In this document: in pieces, positions 9,278 to 18,876 of the stretch
Layout of the letters: the number at the start of each line of letters is the position of its first letter
Position numbering within the stretch: the first letter of the stretch is position 1
NCBI RefSeq assembly: GCF_011765625.1
Contig: NZ_CP050313.1
Coordinates: forward strand, 1,670,501-1,734,500
Origin: Shewanella aestuarii
GTDB lineage: Bacteria > Pseudomonadota > Gammaproteobacteria > Enterobacterales > Shewanellaceae
DNA length: 64,000 nt
Direction of reading: 5' to 3'
Notes under the pieces: generated by a model
Database searches by the model: none
Told to the model about the DNA's origin: nothing
What the model saw: only the letters and a program-made list of their open reading frames with translations
Program-made: the position numbers and the translations under genes

Positions 9278-9985
9278 ATGACATTTCATACTCCTTTGCG
9301 CATCCTTGCTCTTGATACTTGCACCGAATCTTGTTCGGCTGCATTGACTTATGAAGGTAAGGTTTTTTCTCGTATTGCCGATGCGCCTCGTCAACATAGT
9401 CAACGCCTATTACCTATGGTCGATGAGATACTCAAAGAAGCTCATATAAGTTTGGCTGATATTGATGTTATTGCTTACGGAAGAGGGCCCGGCAGCTTTA
9501 CTGGGATCCGAATTTGCACCAGTATGACTCAAGGTTTAGCATTGGGCCAAGATTTACCTGTTATCGGTATTTCCACTTTAGCTGCAATGGCGCAAATGGC
9601 GATAAGTGAACACAATGCAGAGCAAGTGTTTTGTGCTATTGATGCCAGAATGAATGAAGTTTATGTTGGCCAGTTTGTGTCAGAAAATGGCATAGCAACT
9701 CTGGTTGGTTTAGAGCAAGTCTGCACTCCTGATTTAATTGAACTACAATTAAACACTAATGAACCTATTGTTGCATGTGGTACCGGGTTTACTGCTTATC
9801 CGGATTTATTAGCAATGGCAGATAAGATTTGTTTATTAACACAGGTTACCTACCCAGATGCTCGTGCTATGCTTATTCTTGCAGAAGATGGTGTAGCAAA
9901 GAAACAACACACCAGTGTTGAAGACTTAGCCCCCGTTTATCTTCGTGATACGGTAACTTGGAAAAAACTACCAGGCAGAGAATAG
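9278..9985 (+). CDS. tsaB: tRNA t6A modification protein TsaB
   Basis: Partner of TsaD and TsaE in making N6-threonylcarbamoyl-adenosine at position 37 of ANN-decoding tRNAs. TsaB is the non-catalytic ASKHA-fold subunit that forms a heterodimer with TsaD. Visible features are the N-terminal ILALDTCTESCSAALTY, then HSQRLLPMVDEIL and the phosphate loop YGRGPGSFTGIRI. Length is 235 residues, normal for the family. The cysteines in DTCTESCS replace the more usual Ala/Ser and are not catalytic. It is 43 bp after yoaA on the same strand. Confidence 0.95.
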   Translation: MTFHTPLRILALDTCTESCSAALTYEGKVFSRIADAPRQHSQRLLPMVDEILKEAHISLADIDVIAYGRGPGSFTGIRICTSMTQGLALGQDLPVIGISTLAAMAQMAISEHNAEQVFCAIDARMNEVYVGQFVSENGIATLVGLEQVCTPDLIELQLNTNEPIVACGTGFTAYPDLLAMADKICLLTQVTYPDARAMLILAEDGVAKKQHTSVEDLAPVYLRDTVTWKKLPGRE

Positions 9986-10024
9986 CTGAAGTCGATAAGA
10001 TACTGACAGTCTAGAGTTTGAATA

Positions 10025-10447
10025 ATGCAGATAAATCAAGCATCAGTTAAACATTTAACTCAAGTGCAAACATCACAAGTGCATTTGAACCAAGCCGTTG
10101 CCGTTAATCGTCCAACTGTCAGTCCACCAATTAAAGAAGCAAATCCAAAACAAGAGGTTAATGCCTTAGCTTCTTCAGCGTCAATTCAACGTACTCAATC
10201 AGCTGCAGCAAATGTCAATCAGATTGAAAACGATTTATCACAAAGCGAACGTGAACGTGCCGTTGTTGATTCTGGCGTTTTTCAGTCTGAGCCTTCACAA
10301 TCTATCACAGTTAAACAGCAGTCGAAGGTTGAATATGATGCAGGTTCAGAGTCCTCTCGAGGTGCTATTAGTGCTTACATGATGACTATGCACGCAGCAA
10401 AGCGAGATGAAATCCAACAAATGGTAGGTATTGATTTATACGCCTAA
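10025..10447 (+). CDS. Hypothetical protein, low-complexity with conserved-looking tail
   Basis: A 140-residue protein I do not recognise. The first 110 residues are rich in Gln, Ser, Ala, Val and Asn and look disordered; they contain no membrane segment or signal peptide. The last 30 residues (SRGAISAYMMTMHAAKRDEIQQMVGIDLYA) are denser and probably form a helix. It follows tsaB by 39 bp in the same direction, and its codon use resembles its neighbours, so it is likely a real lineage-specific gene. No function is proposed. Confidence 0.6.
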   Translation: MQINQASVKHLTQVQTSQVHLNQAVAVNRPTVSPPIKEANPKQEVNALASSASIQRTQSAAANVNQIENDLSQSERERAVVDSGVFQSEPSQSITVKQQSKVEYDAGSESSRGAISAYMMTMHAAKRDEIQQMVGIDLYA

Positions 10448-10537
10448 TTAGGTAAGCCAATAAGTAGTTTATGCTCTGATGCAAATCTGTTTTACTGTCT
10501 TTCAGCTTCCTAACTTTTTGTTTAATACCAATCCATT

Positions 10538-11245
10538 ATGACATTACCTAACCATAATTCAATAAACGACAAATTAGCTTATCAAAGTGGTATTCCTACC
10601 CGTGGGCGATTTGTTTTTGAATTGATAGTGGCCTTCTTATTAACCCGATTACCTTTTATTAGTGTTCCTTTTAAGTGGTTTGAAAGTTATTTTCATGAAT
10701 TATCTCATGGGATTGCGACAGTGGTTTCAGGTGGTGTTGTTAGTCAAATTCAATTATTCCCTAATGGTGCTGGTTTGTGTTACAGCCTTGGCGGCAATGG
10801 CGTGTTGATTGCTTTCTCAGGCTATTTAGGTGCAGCAATATGGGGCTATTTAATTTTTTTATTAGCAACTTGGCGTGATGGTATTCGGTTCACCTTATCT
10901 TTTTTAGCAATGACGATTTTGGCCTCAGTTGTACTTTGGTCACGTGATTTATTGACGATTATTATTTTACTTTGTTTAGCTGGACTTATTTTGTTACCAC
11001 TTAAATTGAAAAATAGTCGTCCTTTAAATAGTTTACTGCGTATATTAGGCTTGATGATAATACTCAATGCCATGGCTAGCCCTATGGTGTTGTTTGGTTT
11101 AGCTGGTCAAGGTGATGCGGTAGCATTAGCAAGTATGACCTGGATACCAGCCTGGATATGGGTGGTGTTATGGTTAGCTTTTAGCTGTTTCATGCTATGG
11201 CTCAGTTGGCGTAAAGTGGATTCAACAAAAGGGAATATTAAATGA
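10538..11245 (+). CDS. M50-family zinc metallopeptidase, membrane-embedded
   Basis: An integral membrane protein with an HELSH zinc motif at residues 53-57 (WFESYFHELSHGIATVVSGG) next to a hydrophobic segment, as in M50B-like intramembrane proteases. Five or six further hydrophobic segments follow (residues about 85-220). Length is 235 residues. The substrate is unknown. The second half of the catalytic site (an NPDG-type motif) is not obvious, so activity is not assured. Its stop overlaps the start of the methyltransferase gene (ATGA), indicating translational coupling. Confidence 0.8.
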   Translation: MTLPNHNSINDKLAYQSGIPTRGRFVFELIVAFLLTRLPFISVPFKWFESYFHELSHGIATVVSGGVVSQIQLFPNGAGLCYSLGGNGVLIAFSGYLGAAIWGYLIFLLATWRDGIRFTLSFLAMTILASVVLWSRDLLTIIILLCLAGLILLPLKLKNSRPLNSLLRILGLMIILNAMASPMVLFGLAGQGDAVALASMTWIPAWIWVVLWLAFSCFMLWLSWRKVDSTKGNIK

Positions 11246-12090
11246 AAGCTAAGTTATTTCTCGCTCTAACTTTGGGCATGGTAAGTGCTGGTTTTGTATC
11301 CGATTCAATGTTCAATTCGGCACATGCTGCAGAGGTGAAAATTAATGATAAATTAAAAGCCGCGGTAGCAAGTGATTTTCGTAGCGATAGCAATAAGCTA
11401 CGTGATGTATATAGACATCCTGCTGAAACATTGGCATTTTTTGATGTTAAAGCGGATCAAACTGTGATTGAGTTGTGGCCCGGTGGTGGTTGGTATGCTG
11501 AAATTTTAGCACCGTATTTAGCAGAACAAGGCCAATATGTTGCGGCAAATTTTGAAACCGAACCTACAGAAGATACTCGACAAACAGCGTATTTTAAATC
11601 TGCCGGTGAAAAATTTGAAAAATGGGTTGCAGATAACAAAGCTGTCGTTGGAGATGTCCAATTTGTTACGTTAAACCCGCCAGTTAAATTAAATTTGGGT
11701 GCTGACAATTCTGCTGATCATGTTTTAACCTTCAGAAACCTGCATAACTGGGCGATGAAAGGCCAACTTGAAGGGGTGTTTAACGCCGCTTATGCAGTAC
11801 TAAAAGAAGGTGGTACCTTTGGCGTTGTTGAGCACAGAGCTAATCCCGGCATGGCGGCAGAAAGTGGTTACATGGAACAAAATCAAATGGTGGAATTAGC
11901 CCAAAAAGCCGGTTTTGAATTAGCAGCAAGTTCAGAAGTAAATGCCAATCCCAAAGATACGAAAAACTATGCCAAAGGTGTGTGGACCTTGCCGCCTCGC
12001 TTAGCCCTAGGTGAAGAAGATAAACAAAAATATTTAGATATCGGCGAGAGTGACCGTATGACATTGAAGTTTATTAAAAAGGCTAAGTAA
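11242..12090 (+). CDS. Exported SAM-methyltransferase-like protein
   Basis: A 282-residue protein with an N-terminal signal peptide (MKAKLFLALTLGMVSAGFVS to about residue 29, ending AHAAE) followed by a Rossmann methyltransferase core. Motif I is TVIELWPGGGWYAEILAPYL, and DHVLTFRNLHNWAMKG is a later motif. It matches the group of predicted methyltransferases (COG4798-like) found in proteobacteria. A signal peptide on a SAM-dependent enzyme is odd, because SAM is cytoplasmic; either the fold is used for something else or the leader is not cleaved. The gene is coupled to the M50 gene (4 bp overlap) and followed by a hydrolase gene 3 bp later. Confidence 0.8.
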   Translation: MKAKLFLALTLGMVSAGFVSDSMFNSAHAAEVKINDKLKAAVASDFRSDSNKLRDVYRHPAETLAFFDVKADQTVIELWPGGGWYAEILAPYLAEQGQYVAANFETEPTEDTRQTAYFKSAGEKFEKWVADNKAVVGDVQFVTLNPPVKLNLGADNSADHVLTFRNLHNWAMKGQLEGVFNAAYAVLKEGGTFGVVEHRANPGMAAESGYMEQNQMVELAQKAGFELAASSEVNANPKDTKNYAKGVWTLPPRLALGEEDKQKYLDIGESDRMTLKFIKKAK

Positions 12091-12093
12091 TAT

Positions 12094-13026
12094 ATGTCTG
12101 TCAATGAGTTAGAGTTTGAAAAAGTTGCCGAAAAAGCGCAAACCGAACTGATTCTACCTCTGGCTCATATACGTATTGCCGCGATGCGCTATGGTGATGA
12201 AAATAAACCTATCATTTTAGCGTGTCACGGCTGGTTAGATAATTTAAATAGTTTCCTGCCTTTGGCTGAATTATTTTTAGCCTCAGATTTAGTTAACCAC
12301 TATCAATTAATTACGTTTGATTGGCCTGGACATGGTTTTTCTGAACATCGACCGGGTACTTATCCTCTGCATTTTATAGATTATGTTTATGATTTAGACG
12401 CTGTTGTCGAGTATTTAACCCATGATAATAATTTACCCATTACGCTACTTGGGCACTCTTTAGGTGGGTTAGTGGCCGCTGCATACAATGCTAGTTTTGT
12501 TAACCGAATTGAAAAACTTATTTTAATAGAAGCATTATCGCCTATAAATGAGCCAGCAGAATTCACTAAAACACGCTTACAAGATGGCATAAAACAACAT
12601 CGATTATTTAACGCCAAAAAGCAACAATCTCCTGCGTTTCAAGATAGGGGTTATGCAAATCTTGATGTGATTATCAAGGCTAGACAGCAATTAACCGGAC
12701 TAGACGAAATTTGGTGCAGAATGATCAGTCAGCGTAATGTGCAATTAGTTAATCAACGTTTTTACTGGCGAAGTGACCCTCGTTTAAAATTAGATTCGCT
12801 GTACCGAATGACTTTTGAGCAGGTTGACGCTTTAATGAGCCAAAGCGATACCTCAACTTTATTAGTATTAGGTGAACAAGGCTTTAAGCAGTTAAAATTG
12901 ATGCTTGAGCATACGGATAAATGGTTTAGCCGCATTACAATATCGCATCTCGAAGGTGATCATCATGTCCATATGGGCAATGCTGGTGCATTATTGCAAC
13001 AAATTCGAGCATTTATTCTAAAATAG
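12094..13026 (+). CDS. Alpha/beta hydrolase
   Basis: A 310-residue cytoplasmic hydrolase of the alpha/beta fold. The oxyanion region is ILACHGWLDNLNSF, the nucleophile elbow GHSLGG (LLGHSLGGLVAAAYN), and a late His occurs in LEGDHHVHMGNAG. A DWPGHGFSEHRPGTYPLHF loop links strands 3-4. The substrate is not deducible. It starts 3 bp after the methyltransferase stop, as the third gene of a tight operon with the M50 protease. No terminator with a U-tract follows it. Confidence 0.88.
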   Translation: MSVNELEFEKVAEKAQTELILPLAHIRIAAMRYGDENKPIILACHGWLDNLNSFLPLAELFLASDLVNHYQLITFDWPGHGFSEHRPGTYPLHFIDYVYDLDAVVEYLTHDNNLPITLLGHSLGGLVAAAYNASFVNRIEKLILIEALSPINEPAEFTKTRLQDGIKQHRLFNAKKQQSPAFQDRGYANLDVIIKARQQLTGLDEIWCRMISQRNVQLVNQRFYWRSDPRLKLDSLYRMTFEQVDALMSQSDTSTLLVLGEQGFKQLKLMLEHTDKWFSRITISHLEGDHHVHMGNAGALLQQIRAFILK

Positions 13027-13239
13027 TGCGTTGTACGAGCAAAATCCCTGTTATTTTTGTATTAAATATGTGACTATGTTCAAAATTAAAACGCTTGTAT
13101 GATTTTTGCAAGCTCATAAAAATTACAATCGTTCTGTTATTGATTGCCATATTAGAATAAAAGCGACAGGTATCAGAACGCGATAGCCACTGACGGGGAA
13201 TGCACGTCTTAGCACAGTGGCGTTTAATAGGAGACACCT

Positions 13240-14913
13240 GTGGATCAGCCTTGGATTAATCACTTACCAGCTAAAGTACCAGCAGAAATCGACCCAGCCC
13301 AGTTCCCATCACTTGTCGCAATGTTTGAGCATGCGGTGGCTAAATATGCTGATCAACCTGCCTTTGTTAATATGGGTGCTACGATGACTTATCGTAAGCT
13401 TGAAGAGCGTAGTCGTGCCTTTGCAGCTTACTTACAAAATGAGTTAAAGCTTGAAAAGGGTGATAGAGTCGCACTTATGATGCCAAATTTGTTGCAATAT
13501 CCGATTGCACTATTTGGGGTGTTACGTGCTGGCATGGTGGTTGTAAACGTTAACCCACTTTATACACCACGAGAGTTAAAACACCAATTAGTGGATTCGG
13601 GTGCTAAAGCCATTGTTGTGGTATCGAATTTTGCCAAGACCTTGGAAGAAATTGTTGATCAAACTCCAGTTGAGTCGGTGATAATCACTCGCTTAGGCGA
13701 TCAGCTCAGTGCGACTAAAAGAACCTTAGTCAATTTTGTCGTTAAGTACATTAAAAAAATGGTGCCTAAATACGACTTACCTCATGCGCGTTCATTTCGT
13801 GATAGTTTGTCAAAAGGGCGTCGTTTACAATATGTTAAGCCAGAGATATCAGCTAATGATCTCGCGTTTTTACAATACACTGGCGGGACAACAGGTGTCT
13901 CTAAAGGGGCAATGCTGAGCCATAAAAACGTGGTTTCAAACGTTTTACAGGCCAATGGTGCCTATTCGCCAGCGCTAAAGGATGGCATTGAATTTGTGGT
14001 AACGGCACTACCGCTTTATCATATTTTTGCGTTAACAGTAAATTGCTTACTCTTTTTACACAAAGGTAGTCAAAACTTATTGATTACTAATCCTCGAGAC
14101 ATTCCTGCTTTTGTTGCTGAACTTAAAAAATACCCTTTTACTGCGTTAACGGGTGTTAACACGCTTTTTAATGCTTTAGTGAATAATGATGAGTTTAAAA
14201 ACTTAGACTTTTCTGGGCTAAAACTATCAATTGGCGGCGGAATGGCAGTTCAAAAAGCCGTTGCAGATAAGTGGCAATCAATTACTAAAACTCGTTTATT
14301 GGAAGGCTATGGCTTAACAGAAGCCTCCCCATTAGTAACCTGTTGTCCTTACGATCTAGACGGTTATAACGGTTCCATTGGTTTTCCAGCACCTTCTACT
14401 TTGATTCAAGTACGAGATGAAGATGGCAAGGTGCTTGCTCAAGGCGAAACCGGTGAGCTATTTGCTAAAGGCCCACAGATTATGCAAGGTTATTGGCAAC
14501 GTCCAGAAGAAACGGCTAAAGTGATTGACAAAGATGGCTGGTTAGCGACTGGCGATATTGGTTATATGGATGAAACCGGCTTCTTTTATATTGTTGACAG
14601 AAAGAAAGATATGATTCTAGTTTCTGGCTTTAACGTATTTCCAAATGAAGTTGAAGATGTTGTTGCCCTGCACCCTAAAGTGATAGAAGTTGCTGCAGTT
14701 GGCGTTCCTAATGATGCCAGTGGTGAGCTTGTCAAAATATTTGTGGTTGCAAAAGATAAATCATTAACTGAAAAAGATTTGATTAATCATTGTCGTCATC
14801 ATTTAACGGGATATAAAGTACCAAAACTGGTAGAATTCAGAGACGAATTACCAAAAACAAATGTGGGTAAGATTTTACGCAGACAGCTTCGAGACGAAGC
14901 TAAAAAAGCGTAA
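13240..14913 (+). CDS. fadD: Long-chain fatty-acid CoA ligase FadD
   Basis: Activates long-chain fatty acids to acyl-CoA at the inner membrane, coupled to their uptake, before beta-oxidation. The 557-residue protein has the adenylate-forming P-loop ([18 protein letters not shown]), the core motif [10 protein letters not shown], the hinge region [26 protein letters not shown], and the C-terminal catalytic Lys context ([16 protein letters not shown]). The start is GTG 13240, with TAGGAGAC upstream. The 213 bp upstream gap holds an inverted repeat CGTTCTG/CAGAACG (about 13130 and 13171), but I do not see a clean FadR operator there. A terminator follows. Confidence 0.95.
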   Translation: MDQPWINHLPAKVPAEIDPAQFPSLVAMFEHAVAKYADQPAFVNMGATMTYRKLEERSRAFAAYLQNELKLEKGDRVALMMPNLLQYPIALFGVLRAGMVVVNVNPLYTPRELKHQLVDSGAKAIVVVSNFAKTLEEIVDQTPVESVIITRLGDQLSATKRTLVNFVVKYIKKMVPKYDLPHARSFRDSLSKGRRLQYVKPEISANDLAFLQYTGGTTGVSKGAMLSHKNVVSNVLQANGAYSPALKDGIEFVVTALPLYHIFALTVNCLLFLHKGSQNLLITNPRDIPAFVAELKKYPFTALTGVNTLFNALVNNDEFKNLDFSGLKLSIGGGMAVQKAVADKWQSITKTRLLEGYGLTEASPLVTCCPYDLDGYNGSIGFPAPSTLIQVRDEDGKVLAQGETGELFAKGPQIMQGYWQRPEETAKVIDKDGWLATGDIGYMDETGFFYIVDRKKDMILVSGFNVFPNEVEDVVALHPKVIEVAAVGVPNDASGELVKIFVVAKDKSLTEKDLINHCRHHLTGYKVPKLVEFRDELPKTNVGKILRRQLRDEAKKA

Positions 14914-14920
14914 ATGATGA

Positions 14921-14944
14921 AGCCGGCATAATCGCCGGCTTTTT
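14921..14944 (+). terminator. Rho-independent terminator of fadD
   Basis: AGCCGGC, six-base loop ATAATC, GCCGGCT, then TTTTT. It lies 8 bp after the fadD stop. Confidence 0.9.
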
Positions 14945-14972
14945 ATTAGCCTAAAATCTCACGGAGTAAACT

Positions 14973-16088
14973 GTGTTAGCGTTTGAATATATCAGTGATG
15001 ATGCATCTTTATTATCATTAGTAGAGCAGTATCAACAAACAAGTTTATTAGTGTTAGATACCGAATTTGTTCGCACTAGAACTTATTATGCAAATCTTGG
15101 CTTGATCCAAGCCTATGACGGTAAAACGTTAGCCTTAATTGACCCCATTGCCATCAAAGATTTAGCCCCATTTTGGGCATTACTAACCAATGAAAACATC
15201 ATTAAGCTGGTTCATTCATGTAGTGAGGATTTAGAAGTATTTGCTCATTACGGCAAATGCCAGCCTAAGCCATTATTTGACAGCCAAATAGCAGCCAGTT
15301 TAGCGCAAATGGGTCATGGTTTGGGCTACGCTAAATTAGTTGAGCAGTGTTTAAGTGTTGAGTTAGACAAAGGCGAGTCTCGAACAGATTGGATGAAACG
15401 CCCCTTATCTGACGCACAACTTCAATACGCAGCCAATGATGTTTATTATCTTTATAAACTTTACCCACAAGTGCTAGCTAAATTAAATGAGCTTAATCGA
15501 TTAGATTGGTTATATGAAGAAGGTGAGCGGCTCACAGAAGGGCGTCTTGAGGGGGTTGAGCCAGAAACAGCCTATATTAAAGTTAAGAATGCTTTTCAGT
15601 TAACGCGTGAACAATTGGCTTATTTAAAGGTGTTGGCCAGATGGCGCCTTGAGAAAGCTGTTTTGCGCAATCTTGCACTCGGTTTTGTTATTAAAGATCA
15701 TGCGCTTATCGCTTTAGCCAAAAAACAACCGCAGAATTTAGCTGATTTAAATCGTATGAGCGAACTCACTGAGCATGAAAAACGCTTTCATGGAAAAGAT
15801 TTATTAAAAGTGATGGCGACAGCTGATTTAAAGCAACTACCTGAAGAGCTGGATGTTATCGCGCTAAAACCAACCTATAAAGCAACTTTTAAAGCGATAA
15901 AGAATATTATTACTGAGGTCAGTGAACAGCAAAATGTTGCAATGGAGTTTATTGGTTCAAAAAGGCTCATTCATCAATTAATGTTATGGCTATATTTTGA
16001 CAAGCAAACCGAAACCCCGTTGATATTGTCTGGCTGGCGCGGTGTGCTTATTGGCAATCGTTTAGATAGCATCAGTTTTGATGGTTAA
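14973..16088 (+). CDS. rnd: Ribonuclease D
   Basis: 3'-to-5' exoribonuclease that trims tRNA and other stable RNA 3' ends. The 371-residue protein has a DEDDy exonuclease core: motif I LVLDTEFVRTRTYYANLGLIQ, motif II near LVHSCSEDLEVF, motif III QLQYAANDVYYLYKLY. HRDC-type helical domains follow (FQLTREQLAYLKVLARWR). The start is GTG 14973 with ACGGAG upstream. It is convergent with minE across a shared terminator. Confidence 0.94.
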   Translation: MLAFEYISDDASLLSLVEQYQQTSLLVLDTEFVRTRTYYANLGLIQAYDGKTLALIDPIAIKDLAPFWALLTNENIIKLVHSCSEDLEVFAHYGKCQPKPLFDSQIAASLAQMGHGLGYAKLVEQCLSVELDKGESRTDWMKRPLSDAQLQYAANDVYYLYKLYPQVLAKLNELNRLDWLYEEGERLTEGRLEGVEPETAYIKVKNAFQLTREQLAYLKVLARWRLEKAVLRNLALGFVIKDHALIALAKKQPQNLADLNRMSELTEHEKRFHGKDLLKVMATADLKQLPEELDVIALKPTYKATFKAIKNIITEVSEQQNVAMEFIGSKRLIHQLMLWLYFDKQTETPLILSGWRGVLIGNRLDSISFDG

Positions 16089-16120
16089 TTAATCATCAAG
16101 TTTTGTGTTTGTGCAAAAAT

Positions 16121-16155
16121 AAAAATGCCATTTGGGGAAAACAAATGGCATTTTT
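16121..16155. terminator. Bidirectional terminator between rnd and minE
   Basis: AAAAATGCCATTTG pairs perfectly with CAAATGGCATTTTT around a 7-base loop. It has an A-tract on one side and a T-tract on the other, so it works for both convergent genes. Confidence 0.92.
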
Positions 16156-16168
16156 AATTTATTAACCG

Positions 16169-16429
16169 CTACTTGGTATCCGGTAGGGTCACGTTTAGCT
16201 CAAGCACAGATAAATTGTCATCATTTTGATCTAGCTGCACAGACACTTGGTCTTCGGATATTTGGACATATTTACGGATGACTTCAATAATTTCTTGTTT
16301 CATCTTAGGTAAATAATCCGGAGCACCACGTTGACCACGCTGATGTGCGACAATAATTTGTAAGCGCTCTTTAGCTAAAGATGCTGTGTTTGGTTTTTTA
16401 TTACTTCTGAAATAATCAAGTATGGACAT
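16169..16429 (-). CDS. minE: Cell division topological specificity factor MinE
   Basis: An 86-residue protein that stimulates MinD ATPase and drives pole-to-pole oscillation of MinCD, so that FtsZ rings form only at mid-cell. It begins [25 protein letters not shown], the MinD-binding and membrane-contacting region, and continues with the dimerisation domain ([17 protein letters not shown]). It is the last gene of the minC-minD-minE operon, 2 bp after minD. Confidence 0.97.
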   Translation of the reverse strand: MSILDYFRSNKKPNTASLAKERLQIIVAHQRGQRGAPDYLPKMKQEIIEVIRKYVQISEDQVSVQLDQNDDNLSVLELNVTLPDTK

Positions 16430-16431
16430 AA

Positions 16432-17241
16432 TTAGCTACCAAATATCCTTTTGAGGAACCCTTTCTTTTCTTCGGCGATAAAACGTAACGGTACATCTTC
16501 ACCCAATAATCTATCTACAGTGTCACTATATGCAAGACCAGCATCGCTTTCTTGGTCAATGATGACGGGTACACCTGAGTTAGACGCTTTCAATACTGCC
16601 TGAGACTCAGGAATAACACCTAGTAATTCAATTGCTAAAATTTCATTCACATCTTCAACGCTAAGCATTTCACCTGTTTTAACACGCGTAGGTGAATAAC
16701 GGGTTAACAAGAGATATTCCTTAATAGGTTCTAGACTGAGTTCGGCGCGACGAGAGCGGCTTTGTAACATGCCAAGAATACGGTCTGAATCTCGCACTGA
16801 GCTGACTTCTGGGTTGGTAGTGACAATCGCGATATCTGCAAAGTAAAGTGCCATCATTGCACCTTGCTCAATTCCTGCTGGCGAGTCGCACACAATATAG
16901 TCAAAATCTTTACTTAAATCTTCAAGGACTTTGCCAACACCTTCTTTAGTCAACGCATCTTTGTCTCGGGTTTGAGATGCCGGTAATACAAACAACTTAT
17001 CACAGCGTTTGTCTTTTATCAGTGCTTGATTAAGGTTTGCTTCACCATTAATCACATTAACAAAGTCATAAACAACCCGACGTTCACACCCCATAATCAA
17101 ATCAAGATTTCTCAAACCGATATCAAAGTCAATAACAACGGTTTTCTTGCCTTTCAATGCTAGACCTGTGGCAATAGCAGCACTGGAGGTTGTCTTACCT
17201 ACACCGCCTTTTCCTGATGTGACAACAATAATTTGTGCCAT
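16432..17241 (-). CDS. minD: Septum site-determining ATPase MinD
   Basis: Membrane-associated ATPase that recruits MinC to the membrane and oscillates under MinE. The 269-residue protein has the deviant Walker [10 protein letters not shown] near residues 10-18, switch region [28 protein letters not shown], and a C-terminal amphipathic membrane-targeting helix ([13 protein letters not shown]). It lies between minC (27 bp gap) and minE. Confidence 0.98.
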   Translation of the reverse strand: MAQIIVVTSGKGGVGKTTSSAAIATGLALKGKKTVVIDFDIGLRNLDLIMGCERRVVYDFVNVINGEANLNQALIKDKRCDKLFVLPASQTRDKDALTKEGVGKVLEDLSKDFDYIVCDSPAGIEQGAMMALYFADIAIVTTNPEVSSVRDSDRILGMLQSRSRRAELSLEPIKEYLLLTRYSPTRVKTGEMLSVEDVNEILAIELLGVIPESQAVLKASNSGVPVIIDQESDAGLAYSDTVDRLLGEDVPLRFIAEEKKGFLKRIFGS

Positions 17242-17268
17242 GTGTTTTTATATCCTTTAAATTTGCCT

Positions 17269-17931
17269 TTAAGGCAATAGTTCAACCGTGAGAGACTCGC
17301 CATTAAGGCGGACACAACCTCTTTGTGACTGACAACGTTGTTGCAAAGTATCTGCTGTCCAATATTGTCCTGCGATAGAAACTAATTCAGCATCGAGTGT
17401 CTGTGCAATAATGACACTGTTTGTGTCACCAGCCGCGCCAGCCATTGCTTTGCCACGCAAAGCACCATATACATGAATGCTACCATCTGCAATAACTTCT
17501 GCGCCATTACCTACCGCACCAAAAACAATCAAATCTGCATCTTTTGCATAGATTTGCTGTCCGGAGCGTACATTTTGTTTAACAATTTTAGTTTGCCTTG
17601 GCGGTATACTTGGTTTAGCAGCTTGTTTTCCTGATTTTACAACAGCTAACCCTAGATGTTTAGCCTGAGCAGAAAAAGGTATCGAGGCTTCAGTAATACC
17701 AACAATGATTAAATGACGTTCATTCAGTATTGATTTTAATTTTGCTAAATCAACATCTTCGCCATCAATGGCTGTTAAATTGAGTATTAATGGTGCACCA
17801 CGAAAAAATTGTGGAGCCTGGGCCAGTTTCTTATCTAGCTCTAATGCAACCAGTTCAAGGTTACTATTATTTATATAAAGTACAGATAGAGTAAAAGATG
17901 TGGCTTTTAACTCGAGATTTTGTTTCGCCAT
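17269..17931 (-). CDS. minC: Septum site-determining protein MinC
   Basis: Inhibitor of FtsZ assembly, active where MinD recruits it. The N-domain starts [19 protein letters not shown]. The C-terminal beta-helix domain, which binds MinD, contains [36 protein letters not shown]. Length is 220 residues. The start is ATG 17931 with GGAG upstream; an in-frame TTG at 17949 is less likely. It heads minCDE and is divergent from ycgL. Confidence 0.95.
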   Translation of the reverse strand: MAKQNLELKATSFTLSVLYINNSNLELVALELDKKLAQAPQFFRGAPLILNLTAIDGEDVDLAKLKSILNERHLIIVGITEASIPFSAQAKHLGLAVVKSGKQAAKPSIPPRQTKIVKQNVRSGQQIYAKDADLIVFGAVGNGAEVIADGSIHVYGALRGKAMAGAAGDTNSVIIAQTLDAELVSIAGQYWTADTLQQRCQSQRGCVRLNGESLTVELLP

Positions 17932-17958
17932 CTCGTCGTTATTCTCCAAATTTTAAGC

Positions 17959-17976
17959 TTGTAAAATGATTTACAA
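17959..17976. promoter_or_regulatory. Perfect palindrome between minC and ycgL
   Basis: TTGTAAA, ATGA, TTTACAA: seven-base arms with a four-base centre, in the divergent promoter region. It looks like a dimeric-regulator operator, but I cannot name the regulator. Confidence 0.4.
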
Positions 17977-18051
17977 TTATTTTATTGGGACTCCATGTTA
18001 TAGTGTGTGTAGTGGACTATCAAGTTACAACCATCGGAAATTAACACTAAA

Positions 18052-18330
18052 ATGATTTGTGTAGTATATAAAAGCAGTCGTCGTGCTGATACGTATCTTT
18101 TTGTAGAGAAACGTGATGTATTTGAAGCGGTTCCAGAGCCATTAATGCAAATGTTTGGCACACCTAAATTGGTTATGATGGTGCCTTTATCTAAAAGAGA
18201 ATCTTTAGCTTTGGCAGATATTGAAAAAGTAAAAACTGAATTGAAAGAAAAAGGCTATTACTTGCAAATTCCTCCACCTCAAGAAAATTTGCTAGAAGCA
18301 CACAAAGCCAGCCTTGGCATAAAAGATTAA
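18052..18330 (+). CDS. ycgL: YcgL-domain protein
   Basis: A 92-residue protein of the YcgL family ([21 protein letters not shown], then [21 protein letters not shown]). Its biochemical role is not established. The gene sits divergently beside minCDE in many gammaproteobacteria, as here, and is followed 22 bp later by ycgN, so the two probably form one transcript. Confidence 0.92.
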   Translation: MICVVYKSSRRADTYLFVEKRDVFEAVPEPLMQMFGTPKLVMMVPLSKRESLALADIEKVKTELKEKGYYLQIPPPQENLLEAHKASLGIKD

Positions 18331-18352
18331 CAAGACAAATAGAAGTACTAAC

Positions 18353-18793
18353 ATGAGTTTTTGGGAAACCACCTCACTAAAGGACATGACCACAGAGCAA
18401 TGGGAACTGCTTTGCGATGGCTGTGGTAAATGTTGTTTAAACAAAATTATTGATGATGAAACTGATGAGCTGTATTACACCAATGCCGCTTGCCATTTAC
18501 TTGATGATCAGTCTTGTGAGTGCCGTCATTATGATGACCGCTTTAAATATGTACCCGAGTGTACTGTGATCACACAAGAAAATATTGCCTCTTTAACTTG
18601 GTTGCCTGATAGCTGCGCCTATCGTCGCTTATATTCGGGGCGAAAACTCGCGAGTTGGCATCCGCTGATAGCGGGGAGTAAAGCGCTAATGCATCAAAAT
18701 GGGATGTCGGTAAAAGATAAAACCGTCAATGAAAATAAAGTGAGATACCTAGAAGATAATATTGTGCTTTGGCCGCTACAAGACATTGAATAG
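18353..18793 (+). CDS. ycgN: YcgN-family cysteine cluster protein
   Basis: A 146-residue protein with a cluster of cysteines likely to bind zinc or an Fe-S centre: [11 protein letters not shown] near the N-terminus, [14 protein letters not shown] in the middle, and later PECTVIT and [10 protein letters not shown]. Length and order match YcgN. Function is unknown. It lies downstream of ycgL and before a bidirectional terminator. Confidence 0.92.
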   Translation: MSFWETTSLKDMTTEQWELLCDGCGKCCLNKIIDDETDELYYTNAACHLLDDQSCECRHYDDRFKYVPECTVITQENIASLTWLPDSCAYRRLYSGRKLASWHPLIAGSKALMHQNGMSVKDKTVNENKVRYLEDNIVLWPLQDIE

Positions 18794-18820
18794 TGACTAT
18801 TTATATAAGTGAGCTTCTCG

Positions 18821-18851
18821 AAAAAACAGACCATAATGTGGTCTGTTTTTT
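18821..18851. terminator. Bidirectional terminator between ycgN and dsbB
   Basis: ACAGACCA pairs with TGGTCTGT around TAATG. An A-run precedes the stem and a run of T follows it, serving the convergent genes ycgN (+) and dsbB (-). Confidence 0.9.
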
Positions 18852-18876
18852 TTCGGCTGATACTTATCAATTGGAT

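Noticed and set aside
13013..13237. A minus-strand frame in the fadD upstream region
   Set aside because: It overlaps the hydrolase end and the fadD promoter, with biased Ser/Arg/Ile composition and no start signal.
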